In this document: positions 36,034 to 45,462 of the stretch, one piece after another
How positions within the stretch are numbered: the stretch's first letter is position 1
Layout: each line of letters starts with the position of its first letter
NCBI RefSeq assembly: GCF_001418005.1
Contig: NZ_LIOL01000001.1
Location: forward strand, 434,001-498,000
Direction of reading: 5' to 3'
DNA: 64,000 nt
Source: Chelatococcus sambhunathii
GTDB taxonomy: Bacteria > Pseudomonadota > Alphaproteobacteria > Rhizobiales > Beijerinckiaceae
Translations under genes and position numbers: made by a program
The notes under the pieces: model-generated
Database searches by the model: none
The model's input: only the letters and a program-made list of their open reading frames with translations
Told to the model about the DNA's origin: nothing

Positions 36034-38112
36034 ATGCGTGCAGCGGCAGGGCTCGGATCGGGGTTGATCGCCGGCAACGCCGCCGATGCGCACGCAGGCC
36101 CCCTGACCGGCGGCCATGAAGGCTTCATCGACGCGCTGGCCATGCACATCGGCCAGGCGGGGCGCGCCCTATGGGACGTGCTCGTTGCGACGCCACAGAT
36201 CCCCTCCGCCTTTGCCGACGTGTGGGATGTCATGACGGCCGACGTCCCCGAGGCCGGCACGCTCCTCGCCCACGCCGTCGTCATCGGCGTCGCGGTGCTC
36301 TTCGTTCCCACGCTGGTGCGCCGCCTTGCCGGGGGTGCAGAGATTCATGCGGATGACGACGGGCGAGCACGGCTCAAGAAGGCCGTGCGTCGGCTCGTCG
36401 TCGATGCGGCCGGCCTCATCGTCATGGTTGCTATCACGGCATTGCTGGCGCGGCTGTTCCTGCGCGGCGACACGCCGGTGCATGGGCTTGCCGTTGCGAT
36501 CGTCGGGGCGGCCGTGCGCTGGCGGCTGGCCATGCTGCTGCCGCTCACCCTCCTGCGCCCTCAGGAGCCGCAGTTGCGCCTCGTGGCGGTCGGAGAGGAC
36601 CGGGTGCGCGCCGTACTCGTCGGCGCCGGCGCGACGCTCGCCATCCTTCTTGTCTTCTACACGCTCATGCCGGTCTTCGTCCGCGCCGGCATCGCGCGCC
36701 CGCCGGCACAGGCCCTTGGCGTGATCGTCGGCACGCTCGCCGCCACAGCCGCAGGCATGACGCTCGCTCGTTTCTTCGCGCACGCCGCCGAGGCGCCGCG
36801 TGCCGTCGTCATTGCCGCCGGTGCAATCGTCGTCCTCGTCTGGGTGGCGTGGATCTACGGCATCGTCGCGCTCGACTTCGACCTCTATCACGCCGCTGCC
36901 TTCTCGGCGCTGCTCGCCCTTGTCGTGGCGACGCTCGACCGCTTCCTCGCCTATGCCATCGCCTGCTGCCGCCCGCAGGAGGCTCCGGAGACGACCGAAG
37001 CCGAGGAGCCCTCGGCCGAGCTCGCCCTCGTGGCGGATGCGGAGGCCGCGGATGCAGCCGTGCCTGACCCCGGGTCGCCATATCTCCTGCAGATCCTGAT
37101 CACGGCGCGCCGCATCGTGATCGCTGTTGCCATAACTGCCCTCGCGACCTTCTTCGTCCGGCTCTGGGTGGTCGAGATCCTCGCGCTCGTCAGCCAGGAA
37201 CTCTGGTACGCCTGGCGCGAGGCGCTCCTGACGGCGGTCGGCATTCTCGTCGTCGGCTACATCTTGTTCGAGCTGCTGCGCGGCTGGGCACGCCTCAAGT
37301 TCGCCCCGCGGACGCACGGATCGGCGGACGATCACGACGCCGCCGGCCTGCCGCGGCCGGCGGGGCGGCTCGCCTCGGTCCTGCCGCTGCTCGAAGGCTT
37401 CGTCGGCGCGCTCATCGTCGCCACCGCCATCCTCGTCGCCCTGTCGCATCTCGGCGTCAACATCGGCCCGATCCTCGCCGGCGCCGGCATCTTCGGCCTC
37501 GCCTTCAGCTTCGGCTCGCAGGCGCTGGTGCGCGATATCGTCTCCGGCATCTTCTATCTTGCAGACGACGCCTTCCGCGTCGGCGAATACATCCAGGCCG
37601 GCAGCCACAAGGGCATGGTCGAGCGCATCTCGGTGCGCTCGCTGCGCATCCGCCACCAGAACGGGCAGTTCCACACCATTCCCTACGGCCAGCTCGGCGC
37701 CGTGACCAACTTCAGCCGCGACTGGGCGACGGTGAAGTTCAACCTGCGCCTCGCCCGCGATGCCGACGTGGAACAGGCGCGAAAGATCGCCAAGAAGATC
37801 GGCCAGGACCTCCTGACCCACGAGGAATATGGCAAGGATTTCATCGGCCCCGTGAAGATGCAGGGCGTCGCCGACGTGCAGGAGAACGCCCTCGTCTGCC
37901 GCTTCAAGTTCACCGTCAAGCCGGGCCGGCAGGCCCTCATCCAGCGCGAGGCCGTCAAGCGCCTGTTCAAGGGCTTCACCGACGCCGGCATCCGCTTCGC
38001 CTCCAATGCGGTCGTCGTGCAGGGCGGCGACGGCCGGAGCGACGCCTCCGCCGCCGCGGCAGCCGACCTGTCGCGCCATCTGGCCGAGGAGCGGGCGCAG
38101 GCGCAGGGCTGA
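36034..38112 (+). CDS. Large MscS-family mechanosensitive channel
   Basis: Inner-membrane channel of 692 residues from ATG 36034 (GGGGACGGGA upstream). An N-terminal signal-like region and periplasmic stretch are followed by many transmembrane helices, then the MscS core near residues 480-640: ILAGAGIFGLAFSFGSQALV pore helix, DIVSGIFYLADDAFRVGEYI and the beta domain with RHQNGQFHTIPYGQL. The upstream helices exceed those of the minimal MscS, as in YbdG/YnaI-type relatives. The upstream extension of the frame lacks coding character. It releases solutes under hypo-osmotic shock. It is divergent from the M24 gene. Confidence 0.9.
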   Translation: MRAAAGLGSGLIAGNAADAHAGPLTGGHEGFIDALAMHIGQAGRALWDVLVATPQIPSAFADVWDVMTADVPEAGTLLAHAVVIGVAVLFVPTLVRRLAGGAEIHADDDGRARLKKAVRRLVVDAAGLIVMVAITALLARLFLRGDTPVHGLAVAIVGAAVRWRLAMLLPLTLLRPQEPQLRLVAVGEDRVRAVLVGAGATLAILLVFYTLMPVFVRAGIARPPAQALGVIVGTLAATAAGMTLARFFAHAAEAPRAVVIAAGAIVVLVWVAWIYGIVALDFDLYHAAAFSALLALVVATLDRFLAYAIACCRPQEAPETTEAEEPSAELALVADAEAADAAVPDPGSPYLLQILITARRIVIAVAITALATFFVRLWVVEILALVSQELWYAWREALLTAVGILVVGYILFELLRGWARLKFAPRTHGSADDHDAAGLPRPAGRLASVLPLLEGFVGALIVATAILVALSHLGVNIGPILAGAGIFGLAFSFGSQALVRDIVSGIFYLADDAFRVGEYIQAGSHKGMVERISVRSLRIRHQNGQFHTIPYGQLGAVTNFSRDWATVKFNLRLARDADVEQARKIAKKIGQDLLTHEEYGKDFIGPVKMQGVADVQENALVCRFKFTVKPGRQALIQREAVKRLFKGFTDAGIRFASNAVVVQGGDGRSDASAAAAADLSRHLAEERAQAQG

Positions 38113-38129
38113 CGCCCGGCCACGCAGCG

Positions 38130-38158
38130 TTGCAAAATCGAGGACTTGCTGCTAAAGG
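38130..38158 (+). promoter_or_regulatory. Candidate rplY promoter
   Basis: TTGCAA (38130-38135) and TAAAGG (38153-38158) are separated by 17 bp, giving a leader of about 110 bases before rplY that contains a terminator-like hairpin. Confidence 0.45.
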
Positions 38159-38221
38159 CAACGCGCGCCCGCCAGACACCCCTGGAGGCACGGGTGCGCC
38201 ACACATGTTCTGTTGAACGTG

Positions 38222-38251
38222 AATGGCCGTGCGCGAGCACGGCCGTTTCTG
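38222..38251 (+). terminator. Terminator-like hairpin in the rplY leader
   Basis: AATGGCCGTGC (38222-38232) pairs with GCACGGCCGTT (38237-38247) over 11 positions with one G-T and loop GCGA, followed by TTCTGTT. It stands about 30 bases before the rplY ATG. It could end the mscS-type transcript or act as an attenuator of rplY-pth-ychF. Confidence 0.6.
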
Positions 38252-38277
38252 TTCCGTGACCACAAAGGATCGAAGCC

Positions 38278-38898
38278 ATGTCCGCTGTCAAGCAGCTCAA
38301 GGCCTCGGCTCGCGAGCGGGTCGGCAAGGGGGCCGCCCGTGCCGTTCGCCGTCAGGGCCGTGTTCCCGCAGTCATCTACGGTCTCGGCGAAGCGCCGCAG
38401 CCGATCGCGCTCGACTTCAACGAGACGAAGCGCCTGATCTTCTCCGGCGGTTTCCTCACCACTGTTTTCGAGATCGACGTCGACGGCAGCAAGACCCGCG
38501 CCATTCCGCGCGACTTTCAGCTCGATCCGGTGAAGGACACGCCCCTCCACGTCGACTTCCTGCGCGTGACGCGCGATGCCACCGTCAACGTCGAGGTGCC
38601 TGTGCACTTCCTGAACCAGGAAGCTTCGCCCGGCCTCAAGCGTGGCGGCACGCTCAACGTCGTACGCCACACGGTCGAGCTCATCGTGCCGGTCGATGCC
38701 ATCCCCGATGCGATCGACATCGACCTCACGGGCCGGGAGATCGGCGATTCCATTCATATCTCGGCCGTCAAGCTGCCGGCCGGCGTCACCCCCGTGATCC
38801 AGGACCGCGACTTCACCATCGCGACCGTGGTCGCGCCGTCCAAGCTCGTCGCCGAGACGGCCGAGGAAGCTGCTGCCGGCGAGACCGAAGAGAAGTAA
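38278..38898 (+). CDS. rplY: Large ribosomal subunit protein bL25 (Ctc form)
   Basis: Binds 5S rRNA in the 50S subunit. The 206 residues are the long Ctc form with an N-terminal L25 domain ([36 protein letters not shown]) and the C-terminal TL5-type beta domain ([40 protein letters not shown]). The last residues are Glu/Ala-rich. It precedes pth and ychF on the same strand, a common bacterial translation-linked trio. AAGGATCGAAGCC precedes the ATG. Confidence 0.96.
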   Translation: MSAVKQLKASARERVGKGAARAVRRQGRVPAVIYGLGEAPQPIALDFNETKRLIFSGGFLTTVFEIDVDGSKTRAIPRDFQLDPVKDTPLHVDFLRVTRDATVNVEVPVHFLNQEASPGLKRGGTLNVVRHTVELIVPVDAIPDAIDIDLTGREIGDSIHISAVKLPAGVTPVIQDRDFTIATVVAPSKLVAETAEEAAAGETEEK

Positions 38899-39053
38899 TT
38901 TTCCCCAAGAGCGGGGCGGGCCTCTTCGTCCGCCCTGTCTGCCTCTCCCTGGGCACCGCCCGAGGATCGAGCCCGGTGCATGCTGGCCGCACTGGCCGGC
39001 CGCGCCGGGTTTCGGGAGCACCATGTGCTTCCTTCCGTTCACGGGGCTTCGCC

Positions 39054-39668
39054 ATGCTGCTGTTCGTCGGGCTCGGCAATCCGGGCGCGCGCTATGCGCA
39101 CAATCGGCACAACATCGGCTTCATGGCCGTCGACGAGATCGCCCGCCGGCACAATGCCGGCCCGTGGCGCCGTCGCTTCCAGAGCGAGGTGGCGGAGGCC
39201 GTCGTCGGCGGCGAACGCCTCCTGCTCATGAAGCCCCAGACCTACATGAACGAATCGGGCCGTGCGGTTGGCGAGGCGCAGCGCTTCTTCAAGGTCGCCC
39301 TCGCGGATATCGTCGTCTTCCACGACGAGCTCGACCTTGCACCGGCCAGGCTGCGCATCAAGACGGGCGGCGGCATCGCCGGGCACAACGGCCTGCGGTC
39401 GATTTCCGCCCACGTCGGCAACGACTATCGCCGGGTGCGCCTGGGCATCGGTCACCCCGGCGACAAGGCGCTCGTGCACACCTATGTGCTCAGCGATTTC
39501 GCCAAGGCGGAGGAGCCCTGGGTCGAGGATCTCACGGGCGCGGTGGCAGAGTTTGCGGCGCTCCTTGCCAGGGGCGAGGACGCCAGTTTCCAGAACAAGG
39601 TGCATCTGGCCATGGATGCGCGGGGTTGGGGCGACGTGAAGCGCCCGGGCGAACGCGCCGGAGGATAG
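39054..39668 (+). CDS. pth: Peptidyl-tRNA hydrolase
   Basis: Frees tRNA from prematurely released peptidyl-tRNA. The ATG at 39054 gives 204 residues with Asn9 in GLGNPG, catalytic His19 in [36 protein letters not shown] and GHNGLRSI, all diagnostic. The frame is open far upstream through rplY but that is a shadow. It follows rplY by 155 bp and its stop is three bases from the ychF ATG. Confidence 0.97.
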   Translation: MLLFVGLGNPGARYAHNRHNIGFMAVDEIARRHNAGPWRRRFQSEVAEAVVGGERLLLMKPQTYMNESGRAVGEAQRFFKVALADIVVFHDELDLAPARLRIKTGGGIAGHNGLRSISAHVGNDYRRVRLGIGHPGDKALVHTYVLSDFAKAEEPWVEDLTGAVAEFAALLARGEDASFQNKVHLAMDARGWGDVKRPGERAGG

Positions 39669-39671
39669 GTG

Positions 39672-40769
39672 ATGGGTTTCAAGTGCGGCATCGTCGGCCT
39701 GCCGAACGTAGGCAAGTCGACGCTCTTCAACGCGCTCACGCAGACGGCGGCGGCCCAGGCGGCCAACTATCCCTTCTGCACCATCGAGCCGAATGTTGGC
39801 GAGGTCGCGGTCCCGGACCCGCGCCTCACGACACTCGCCGGGATCGCAGGCTCGGCGCAGATCATCCCGACGCGGCTCACCTTCGTCGACATCGCCGGCC
39901 TGGTGCGCGGCGCCTCGAAGGGCGAGGGCCTCGGCAACCAGTTCCTCGCCAACATCCGGGAGGTTGACGCCATCGCCCATGTGGTACGCTGCTTCGAGGA
40001 CGGCGACGTCACACACGTCGAGGGCAAGATCGACCCCATCGCCGACATCGAAACCATCGAGACCGAGCTTATGCTCGCCGATCTCGACAGCCTCGAAAAG
40101 CGCGTCACCGCCCTCGAGAAGAAGGCCCGCGGCGGCGACAAGGAGGCGAAGGAATCCCTCGACCTCATCTCGCGCGCCCTCACCCTGCTGCGCGCCGGCA
40201 AGCCGGCCCGGCTCGTCGAGCGCAAACCGGAGGAGGAGCGCGCCTTCGGCATGCTCGGCCTGCTGACGTCGAAGCCCGTCCTCTATGTATGCAATGTCGA
40301 TGAGGGCTCGGCCCGCAATGGCAACGCATTCTCCGCCCGCGTCTTCGCGCGCGCCGCGGAGGAAGGGGCCAAGGCCGTCGTCGTCTCGGCCAAGATCGAG
40401 AGCGAGATCGCCGTGCTACCGGCCGAGGAGCAGGCGGACTATCTCGCCGCCATCGACCTCGAGGAGCCCGGCCTCAACCGCGTGATCCGCGCCGGCTACG
40501 AATTGCTCGGCCTCATCACCTATTTCACGGTAGGGCCCAAGGAGGCGCGCGCCTGGACCATCACCCGCGGCACGCGGGCACCGCAGGCCGCCGGCGTCAT
40601 CCATACCGACTTCGAGAAGGGCTTCATCCGCGCCGAAACCATCGCCTATGCCGACTATGTGGCGCTGAAGGGCGAGGCCGGGGCGCGCGATGCCGGCAAG
40701 CTGCGCCTTGAAGGCAAGGACTATCAGGTCGCCGACGGCGATGTTCTGCACTTCCGCTTCGCGACCTGA
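39672..40769 (+). CDS. ychF: Ribosome-associated NTPase YchF (Ola1 family)
   Basis: Obg-related P-loop ATPase that associates with ribosomes and acts in redox and stress responses. The 365 residues show the P-loop GLPNVGKST at 9-17, a G3 FVDIAGLVRGASKGEGLGN, and NVDE in place of NKxD in VLYVCNVDEG, which fits the family's ATP preference. The TGS domain is at the C-terminus (FFTVGPKEARAW region, GDVLHFRF). ATG 39672 is chosen over GTG 39669 because GAGGATAGGTG precedes it and MGFKCGIVG is the family opening. Confidence 0.96.
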   Translation: MGFKCGIVGLPNVGKSTLFNALTQTAAAQAANYPFCTIEPNVGEVAVPDPRLTTLAGIAGSAQIIPTRLTFVDIAGLVRGASKGEGLGNQFLANIREVDAIAHVVRCFEDGDVTHVEGKIDPIADIETIETELMLADLDSLEKRVTALEKKARGGDKEAKESLDLISRALTLLRAGKPARLVERKPEEERAFGMLGLLTSKPVLYVCNVDEGSARNGNAFSARVFARAAEEGAKAVVVSAKIESEIAVLPAEEQADYLAAIDLEEPGLNRVIRAGYELLGLITYFTVGPKEARAWTITRGTRAPQAAGVIHTDFEKGFIRAETIAYADYVALKGEAGARDAGKLRLEGKDYQVADGDVLHFRFAT

Positions 40770-40901
40770 GGTTTTGGTCGGACGAATGGCGAACCGCCAG
40801 TGCCACGCGCAACCATTGGCCGGGCGCAGGCGGAGCAGCCCGGGTGCCGACGCAAGAACCTCATGAGCATCCGGGACCGGCAGCCACTTTCCCCTCGCCT
40901 G

Positions 40902-41555
40902 CTATCGATCGGTCTCCACCGGGGCGCCGATGCCGAGCCCCTGAAGGTAAACGAGCATCCCCGCCTCCAGTAGTTCCTCGGGCGTCATGGGCAGCGCGCG
41001 CCGTCCGGCGTCACCGCGAGCGAACAGGGACGCGATACCGTGCGACATTGCCCAGATATGCAGGGCCATCATCAGGGCCGGCGGCCGCTTGCCGGCAGGC
41101 ACGGTGGCGACGAGCGCGTCCGCCGCATTGCGCAGCACCAGGAAGGCCCGCTCGGCGGCGAGCCTCAGCTCCGGGCTGGTATCGAGCGAGACGCCGGCCT
41201 CGAACATGGCGGAATAATAGGCCGGCTCGTTGCGGGCAAAGGCGAGATAGGCCTTGCCGAGACGCTCGAAGGCCGTGCCCGGATCGGGCGCCCCGCTCGC
41301 CCAAGCGGCCGCGAGTTCGCCCTCGAACTGGCTGAAGCCGCGCAGCGCCACATCGGCGAGCAGTTCTTCCCGATCCCGGAAATGGCGATAGGGCGCAGCG
41401 GGACTCACGCCGGCCCAGCGCGCCGCCTCGGCAAAGGTGAAGCCGGCCGGTCCCTTCTCGGCGATGAGCTCGAGAGCGGCACGGACGAGCGTTTCCTTCA
41501 AATTCCCGTGATGATAGCCCCGGGAGCCATCCGATCCGCCGCGTTTCCAGCTCAT
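40902..41555 (-). CDS. TetR/AcrR-family regulator (WHG-type C-domain)
   Basis: A 217-residue repressor-like protein: N-terminal helix-turn-helix with YHHGNLKETLVRAALELIAE and TFAEAARWAGVSPAAPYRHF, then a C-terminal domain of the WHG type (ALMMALHIWAMSHGIASLF). It is convergent with ychF across about 130 bp. No obvious target gene is adjacent on the divergent side; ybgC lies upstream on the same strand. Ligand unknown. Confidence 0.85.
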   Translation of the reverse strand: MSWKRGGSDGSRGYHHGNLKETLVRAALELIAEKGPAGFTFAEAARWAGVSPAAPYRHFRDREELLADVALRGFSQFEGELAAAWASGAPDPGTAFERLGKAYLAFARNEPAYYSAMFEAGVSLDTSPELRLAAERAFLVLRNAADALVATVPAGKRPPALMMALHIWAMSHGIASLFARGDAGRRALPMTPEELLEAGMLVYLQGLGIGAPVETDR

Positions 41556-41608
41556 GTGAAAAGGTCTTACATGCCTTTAAGGGCGCTGTCGATGCAATGG
41601 CTCGGCGC

Positions 41609-42088
41609 CTATGCCTCGCCGCCGAGAATCCTGCGCAGATGGCCCGGAATGCGCGCCGGCCGGCCGCCGGCGATGGCCGCCACGCGCACGTCGGCCGTAA
41701 CGATGACTTCGTCACCACGGAGGATGCGCTGGGCGATGACGAGCGAGGCGCCACGCACCTCGTCGGTGCGCGTCTCGACCGTCAGGACGTCGTCCATGCG
41801 CGCCGGCAGGATATAGTCAATCGTCATGCGTCGCACCGCGAAGATGAGGCCTTCGCCATCGGCATGCAGATCCGACTGGGCAACGCCGGCGAGGCGCAGG
41901 AAGTCCGTGCGCCCGCGCTCCAGGAAGCGCAGGTAGTTCGCGTGATAGACGATGCCGGAGAAATCGGTGTCCTCGTAATAGACACGCACCGGCAGGATAT
42001 GGGTGCGCCCCTCGAGCACGCCGGCAAGATGCGGCCAGTGCCGGCCCGCTGTGTCAATCGTCATCACATCGTCCCTTTGCCCGTCCAT
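41609..42088 (-). CDS. ybgC: Tol-Pal-associated acyl-CoA thioesterase YbgC
   Basis: Hotdog-fold thioesterase linked to the Tol-Pal genes. The active-site block is YYEDTDFSGIVYHANYLRF with Asp42 and His49 as in E. coli YbgC. The 159 residues from ATG 42088 follow AAAGGACGAG; ATG 42064 is an alternative. In most alphaproteobacteria it directly precedes tolQ; here it is the last ruv-side gene before a 21-kb interruption. A small EamA gene on the other strand sits between it and ruvB. Confidence 0.93.
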   Translation of the reverse strand: MDGQRDDVMTIDTAGRHWPHLAGVLEGRTHILPVRVYYEDTDFSGIVYHANYLRFLERGRTDFLRLAGVAQSDLHADGEGLIFAVRRMTIDYILPARMDDVLTVETRTDEVRGASLVIAQRILRGDEVIVTADVRVAAIAGGRPARIPGHLRRILGGEA

Positions 42089-42213
42089 CTCGTCCTTTCC
42101 ATCGGCCGCTTCTCCCGCCGCACTGACCTACACATACCGGTCGTCGATTTCCATCCCCTGCCACCGGCGGAAGCCTGTGCTATCGTCGCAGCGATCCGGC
42201 CGTCGGCCGCCAC

Positions 42214-42666
42214 ATGACCGGTCCCTCGATGAAGTCCCTCATCAACAGCTGGCAACTCTGGGCTTTTCTGTCCGCCACCTTCGCGGCCCTGACGGCGGTC
42301 CTCGCCAAGGTGGGCGTGGAAGAGATCAATTCCGATTACGCGACGCTGGTGCGCACGCTCGTCATCCTCGCCGCCGCGGCGGCCATCGTCGCAGCGACCG
42401 GGCAGTGGCAGTCGCCCGTGTCGGTGCCTGGCAGGAGCTATCTCTTCCTCGTCCTCTCCGGCCTTGCGACGGCAGCCTCCTGGCTGTGCTACTTCCGTGC
42501 CCTGAAGCTGGGCGACGCCTCGCGCGTCGCACCCATCGACAAGCTCAGCGTCGTCCTCGTCGCCGTCTTCGCCGCCCTCTTCCTCAACGAGCGGCTGGCC
42601 TCGATCAACTGGCTTGGCATCGTCCTCATCACGGCCGGCGTCGTTCTCGTCGCCTACAAGCCCTGA
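42214..42666 (+). CDS. Small EamA-domain transporter
   Basis: A 150-residue membrane protein with about five helices, corresponding to one EamA repeat (SATFAALTAVLAKVGVEEIN, RVAPIDKLSVVLVAVFAALF, WLGIVLITAGVVLVAYKP). Such single-repeat forms work as dimers in the DMT superfamily; the substrate is unknown. A Met at 42229 is another possible start. It is on the plus strand between ruvB and ybgC and its stop is three bases from the ruvB stop on the other strand. Confidence 0.85.
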   Translation: MTGPSMKSLINSWQLWAFLSATFAALTAVLAKVGVEEINSDYATLVRTLVILAAAAAIVAATGQWQSPVSVPGRSYLFLVLSGLATAASWLCYFRALKLGDASRVAPIDKLSVVLVAVFAALFLNERLASINWLGIVLITAGVVLVAYKP

Positions 42667-42669
42667 GCC

Positions 42670-43710
42670 TCAGGCCTCGTCGTCGCCGCCGAACAGGCCG
42701 AACTGCACTGTCTCGCGCTGCGGCTCCTCGAGGCCGAGGTGGCGGAAGGCGTGCGGGGTCAGGATGCGCCCGCGCGGCGTGCGCTGCACGAAGCCCTTCT
42801 GGATGAGGAAGGGCTCGATGATCTCCTCGATGGCGTCGCGCGGCTCCGACAAGGCTGCGGCGATCGTCTCGATGCCCACCGGCCCGCCGCCGAAGGAGAG
42901 CGCGATGGTCGAGAGATAGCGCCGGTCCATCAGGTCGAGCCCGGCGCCGTCGACCTCGAGCAGTTGCAGCGCCTTGTCGGCGATGGCGCGGGTGACCGTG
43001 TCGGCCCCGTCGACCACCGCGAAATCGCGCACCCGGCGCAGGAGGCGCCCGGCGATGCGCGGCGTGCCGCGGGCCCGGCGGGCGATCTCGTTGGCACCGT
43101 CGTCGCTCATGCCGATGCCGATGACCCGCGCGCCCCGCTTCACGATGAGCTCGAGTTCCTCCACCGTATAGAACTGCAGACGGATGGGGATGCCAAAACG
43201 GTCGCGCAGCGGGGTGGTGAGCAGGCCCTGGCGCGTGGTCGCGCCGACGAGCGTGAACTTCGGCAGGTCGATCTTGACCGAGCGCGCCGCCGGCCCCTCA
43301 CCGATGATGAGGTCGAGCTGGTAGTCCTCCATCGCCGGATAGAGGATCTCCTCCACCGCCGGGTTGAGGCGGTGGATCTCGTCGATGAAGAGCACGTCGC
43401 GCTCGTCGAGATTGGTGAGCTGGGCGGCAAGGTCCCCCGCCTTGGCGATGACCGGCCCGGACGTGGAGCGGAAGTTGACGCCGAGCTCGCGGGCCACGAT
43501 CTGCGCGAGCGTCGTCTTGCCGAGGCCGGGCGGGCCGACGAAGAGCACGTGGTCGAGCGCATCGCCCCGCGTCTTCGCCGCCTCGATGAAGACCGAGAGA
43601 TTGGCCCGCGCCTGCGCCTGGCCGATGAACTCGCCGAGCGCGAGTGGTCTCAGCGACTGATCGGGGTCGTCGCCCCGCCGTTCGGCGGAGACCAGGCGCT
43701 GAGACGTCAT
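42670..43710 (-). CDS. ruvB: Holliday junction branch migration helicase RuvB
   Basis: AAA+ motor that drives branch migration with RuvA. The ATG at 43710 gives 346 residues: [20 protein letters not shown], Walker [15 protein letters not shown], Walker [12 protein letters not shown], sensor 1 [20 protein letters not shown] and the C-terminal winged domain [14 protein letters not shown] longer frame upstream lacks family similarity. In the ruvC-ruvA-ruvB order it is separated from ruvA by a small divergent gene. Confidence 0.97.
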   Translation of the reverse strand: MTSQRLVSAERRGDDPDQSLRPLALGEFIGQAQARANLSVFIEAAKTRGDALDHVLFVGPPGLGKTTLAQIVARELGVNFRSTSGPVIAKAGDLAAQLTNLDERDVLFIDEIHRLNPAVEEILYPAMEDYQLDLIIGEGPAARSVKIDLPKFTLVGATTRQGLLTTPLRDRFGIPIRLQFYTVEELELIVKRGARVIGIGMSDDGANEIARRARGTPRIAGRLLRRVRDFAVVDGADTVTRAIADKALQLLEVDGAGLDLMDRRYLSTIALSFGGGPVGIETIAAALSEPRDAIEEIIEPFLIQKGFVQRTPRGRILTPHAFRHLGLEEPQRETVQFGLFGGDDEA

Positions 43711-43934
43711 TGTATGCCTCCCCAGCGCATCGGAGCGGCCGCGACCGCACGGTCGATGCCGCGCCGGTCCCTCGCCCTCCGAGCCGCCCCGATGCTGCTC
43801 CTGCAAGTCATTCGTCGTTCCCTGCGTCGGCCCCGCTCCCAGACGAGCCTATACCCCGGCCGTGACGCCGGCCAAACGGGTCGGATCGTCCGCTGCCGCC
43901 CCTCGTCACGCAACTGTTCCCTAAGGGGATGGTC

Positions 43935-44234
43935 ATGCCCTCTCATCGCATCTCGAGTCGATATGTCCCGCTTGCGGCATTCCTGATCACCGCTGCGATC
44001 CCGGTGGCTGCCGAAGGCCGCCCCCCCACGACGTCCGAACAATGCGCTCCGTTCCGCAGCGGCGCGTGCAAGCCGCTCGCACAGCCCTTCACCGACTTTT
44101 CACCTGAATGGCAACCCGCGCCCCCACCGCCGCCCGACCTGCTCTACGCGCCCGGCAAGAAGGCGGGATCGCTTCCCTCTCGTGAGGACCTGCCGGCCGC
44201 CATGCGCCGGCCACCGGAGAGGAAAAGCCGCTGA
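43935..44234 (+). CDS. Small secreted proline-rich protein of unknown function
   Basis: A 99-residue protein from ATG 43935 (AAGGGG six bases upstream), with a signal peptide (VPLAAFLITAAIPVAAEG) and a mature part holding two cysteines in SEQCAPFRSGACKPLAQPF, then WQPAPPPPPDLLYAPGKK. The two cysteines could form a disulfide in the periplasm. I do not recognise the family. It lies in the ruvA-ruvB gap on the opposite strand. Coding is supported by the ribosome site and signal peptide, not by homology. Confidence 0.6.
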   Translation: MPSHRISSRYVPLAAFLITAAIPVAAEGRPPTTSEQCAPFRSGACKPLAQPFTDFSPEWQPAPPPPPDLLYAPGKKAGSLPSREDLPAAMRRPPERKSR

Positions 44235-44258
44235 GACCCGTCGCGCCCAAGCCGCCCG

Positions 44259-44876
44259 TCATCGCGCCAGCTCCTTCAGGCCGAGGCGGATGAGGGTGGC
44301 GGTCTGCGCCTCCTCTCCCGCCGCTTTGAGGGCCGCGGCAACGGCCGCCGCCGCCTGCGGCTGCCCGTAGCCCAGATTGACCAGAGCCGAGACGGCATCG
44401 GCCACGGGCGCCGGCGCATCGCCGTCCGTCACTGCCCCGGAAAGGCGGATGACCGCCGGATCGACCGCCCCGAACACCGGCGCCTTGTCCTTCAACTCGG
44501 CAACGAGGCGGGCGGCGAGCTTCGGCCCGACGCCAGGCGCGCGTGCGATCGCGGCCTTGTCGCCCATGCCGACGGCCGAGGCGAGAGCGCCAGGGTCGAG
44601 CACCGAGAGGATGCCGAGCGCAACGCGCGACCCTACACCCTGAACCGTCTGCAAGAGGCGGAACCATTCCCGCTCCGCGTCGCTGCGGAAGCCGTAGAGG
44701 CGGATCATGTCCTCGCGCACGATGGTCTCGATGGCGAGGGTCGCCGCCTCGCCGGCCGGCGGCAGGTTCTGCAGCGTGCGCGAGGAACAGTGCACCAGAT
44801 AGCCGACGCCGTGCACGTCGAGGATGACGTGGTCCTCGCCGTAACTGTCGACGACACCCTTGAGCTTGCCGATCAT
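44259..44876 (-). CDS. ruvA: Holliday junction DNA helicase subunit RuvA
   Basis: Tetrameric junction-binding protein that loads RuvB. The ATG at 44876 gives 205 residues with the OB-fold start [20 protein letters not shown], the helix-hairpin-helix [20 protein letters not shown] and [19 protein letters not shown], and the C-terminal RuvB-contact domain [20 protein letters not shown]. The frame upstream of it is shadow. It follows ruvC by about 30 bp and belongs to one transcript. Confidence 0.96.
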   Translation of the reverse strand: MIGKLKGVVDSYGEDHVILDVHGVGYLVHCSSRTLQNLPPAGEAATLAIETIVREDMIRLYGFRSDAEREWFRLLQTVQGVGSRVALGILSVLDPGALASAVGMGDKAAIARAPGVGPKLAARLVAELKDKAPVFGAVDPAVIRLSGAVTDGDAPAPVADAVSALVNLGYGQPQAAAAVAAALKAAGEEAQTATLIRLGLKELAR

Positions 44877-44907
44877 GCCCGCACCCGCCTGTCGAATCGT
44901 GCCGTCA

Positions 44908-45420
44908 TCATAGGGCAAGAGCCTTGCGCAGCGCCCGTGCCTGCCGGTGCTGGGCGTGGGTGATGGCGACCGCGAGCGCATCGGCCGCATCCGCCGTCGT
45001 CGCCACTGCCTTCGGCAGCAGCACCTTGATCATTGCCGCGATCTGGCGCTTCTCGGCATGGCCGACGCCCGTGACGGTCTTCTTGACGAGATTGGCCGCA
45101 TATTCGGCGACGTCGAGGCCGGCGAGCGCCGGCACCAGCAGCGCCACGGCGCGCGCATGGCCGAGCTTCAGCGTCGCCTGCGCATCCTTGTTGACGAAGG
45201 TCTCTTCCACCGCCACCTCGTCCGGCCCGTGATCGCGCACGATGGCCGTGAGCCCGTCGTGCAATTCGCGCAGCCGCTCGGCGAGCGGCAATTCGCCGTT
45301 GGAGGTCACGCAGCCGCAGGCGACGAAGGACAGGCGCGTGCCGGCAATGTCGACGACGCCCCAGCCCATCTTGCGCAGGCCGGGGTCGATACCGAGGATG
45401 CGAATCGCGTCAACGCCCAT
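44908..45420 (-). CDS. ruvC: Holliday junction resolvase RuvC
   Basis: Endonuclease that cuts Holliday junctions after RuvAB migration. The 170 residues start with [20 protein letters not shown] (catalytic Asp12), carry [21 protein letters not shown] and end with [17 protein letters not shown] containing the last two acids. It lies upstream of ruvA, with yebC further upstream, separated by an EamA transporter gene on the same strand. Confidence 0.96.
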   Translation of the reverse strand: MGVDAIRILGIDPGLRKMGWGVVDIAGTRLSFVACGCVTSNGELPLAERLRELHDGLTAIVRDHGPDEVAVEETFVNKDAQATLKLGHARAVALLVPALAGLDVAEYAANLVKKTVTGVGHAEKRQIAAMIKVLLPKAVATTADAADALAVAITHAQHRQARALRKALAL

Positions 45421-45462
45421 GCCTTCGGCTTTAGCCGAACAAAGGGCGAACGGCCAGCCTCT

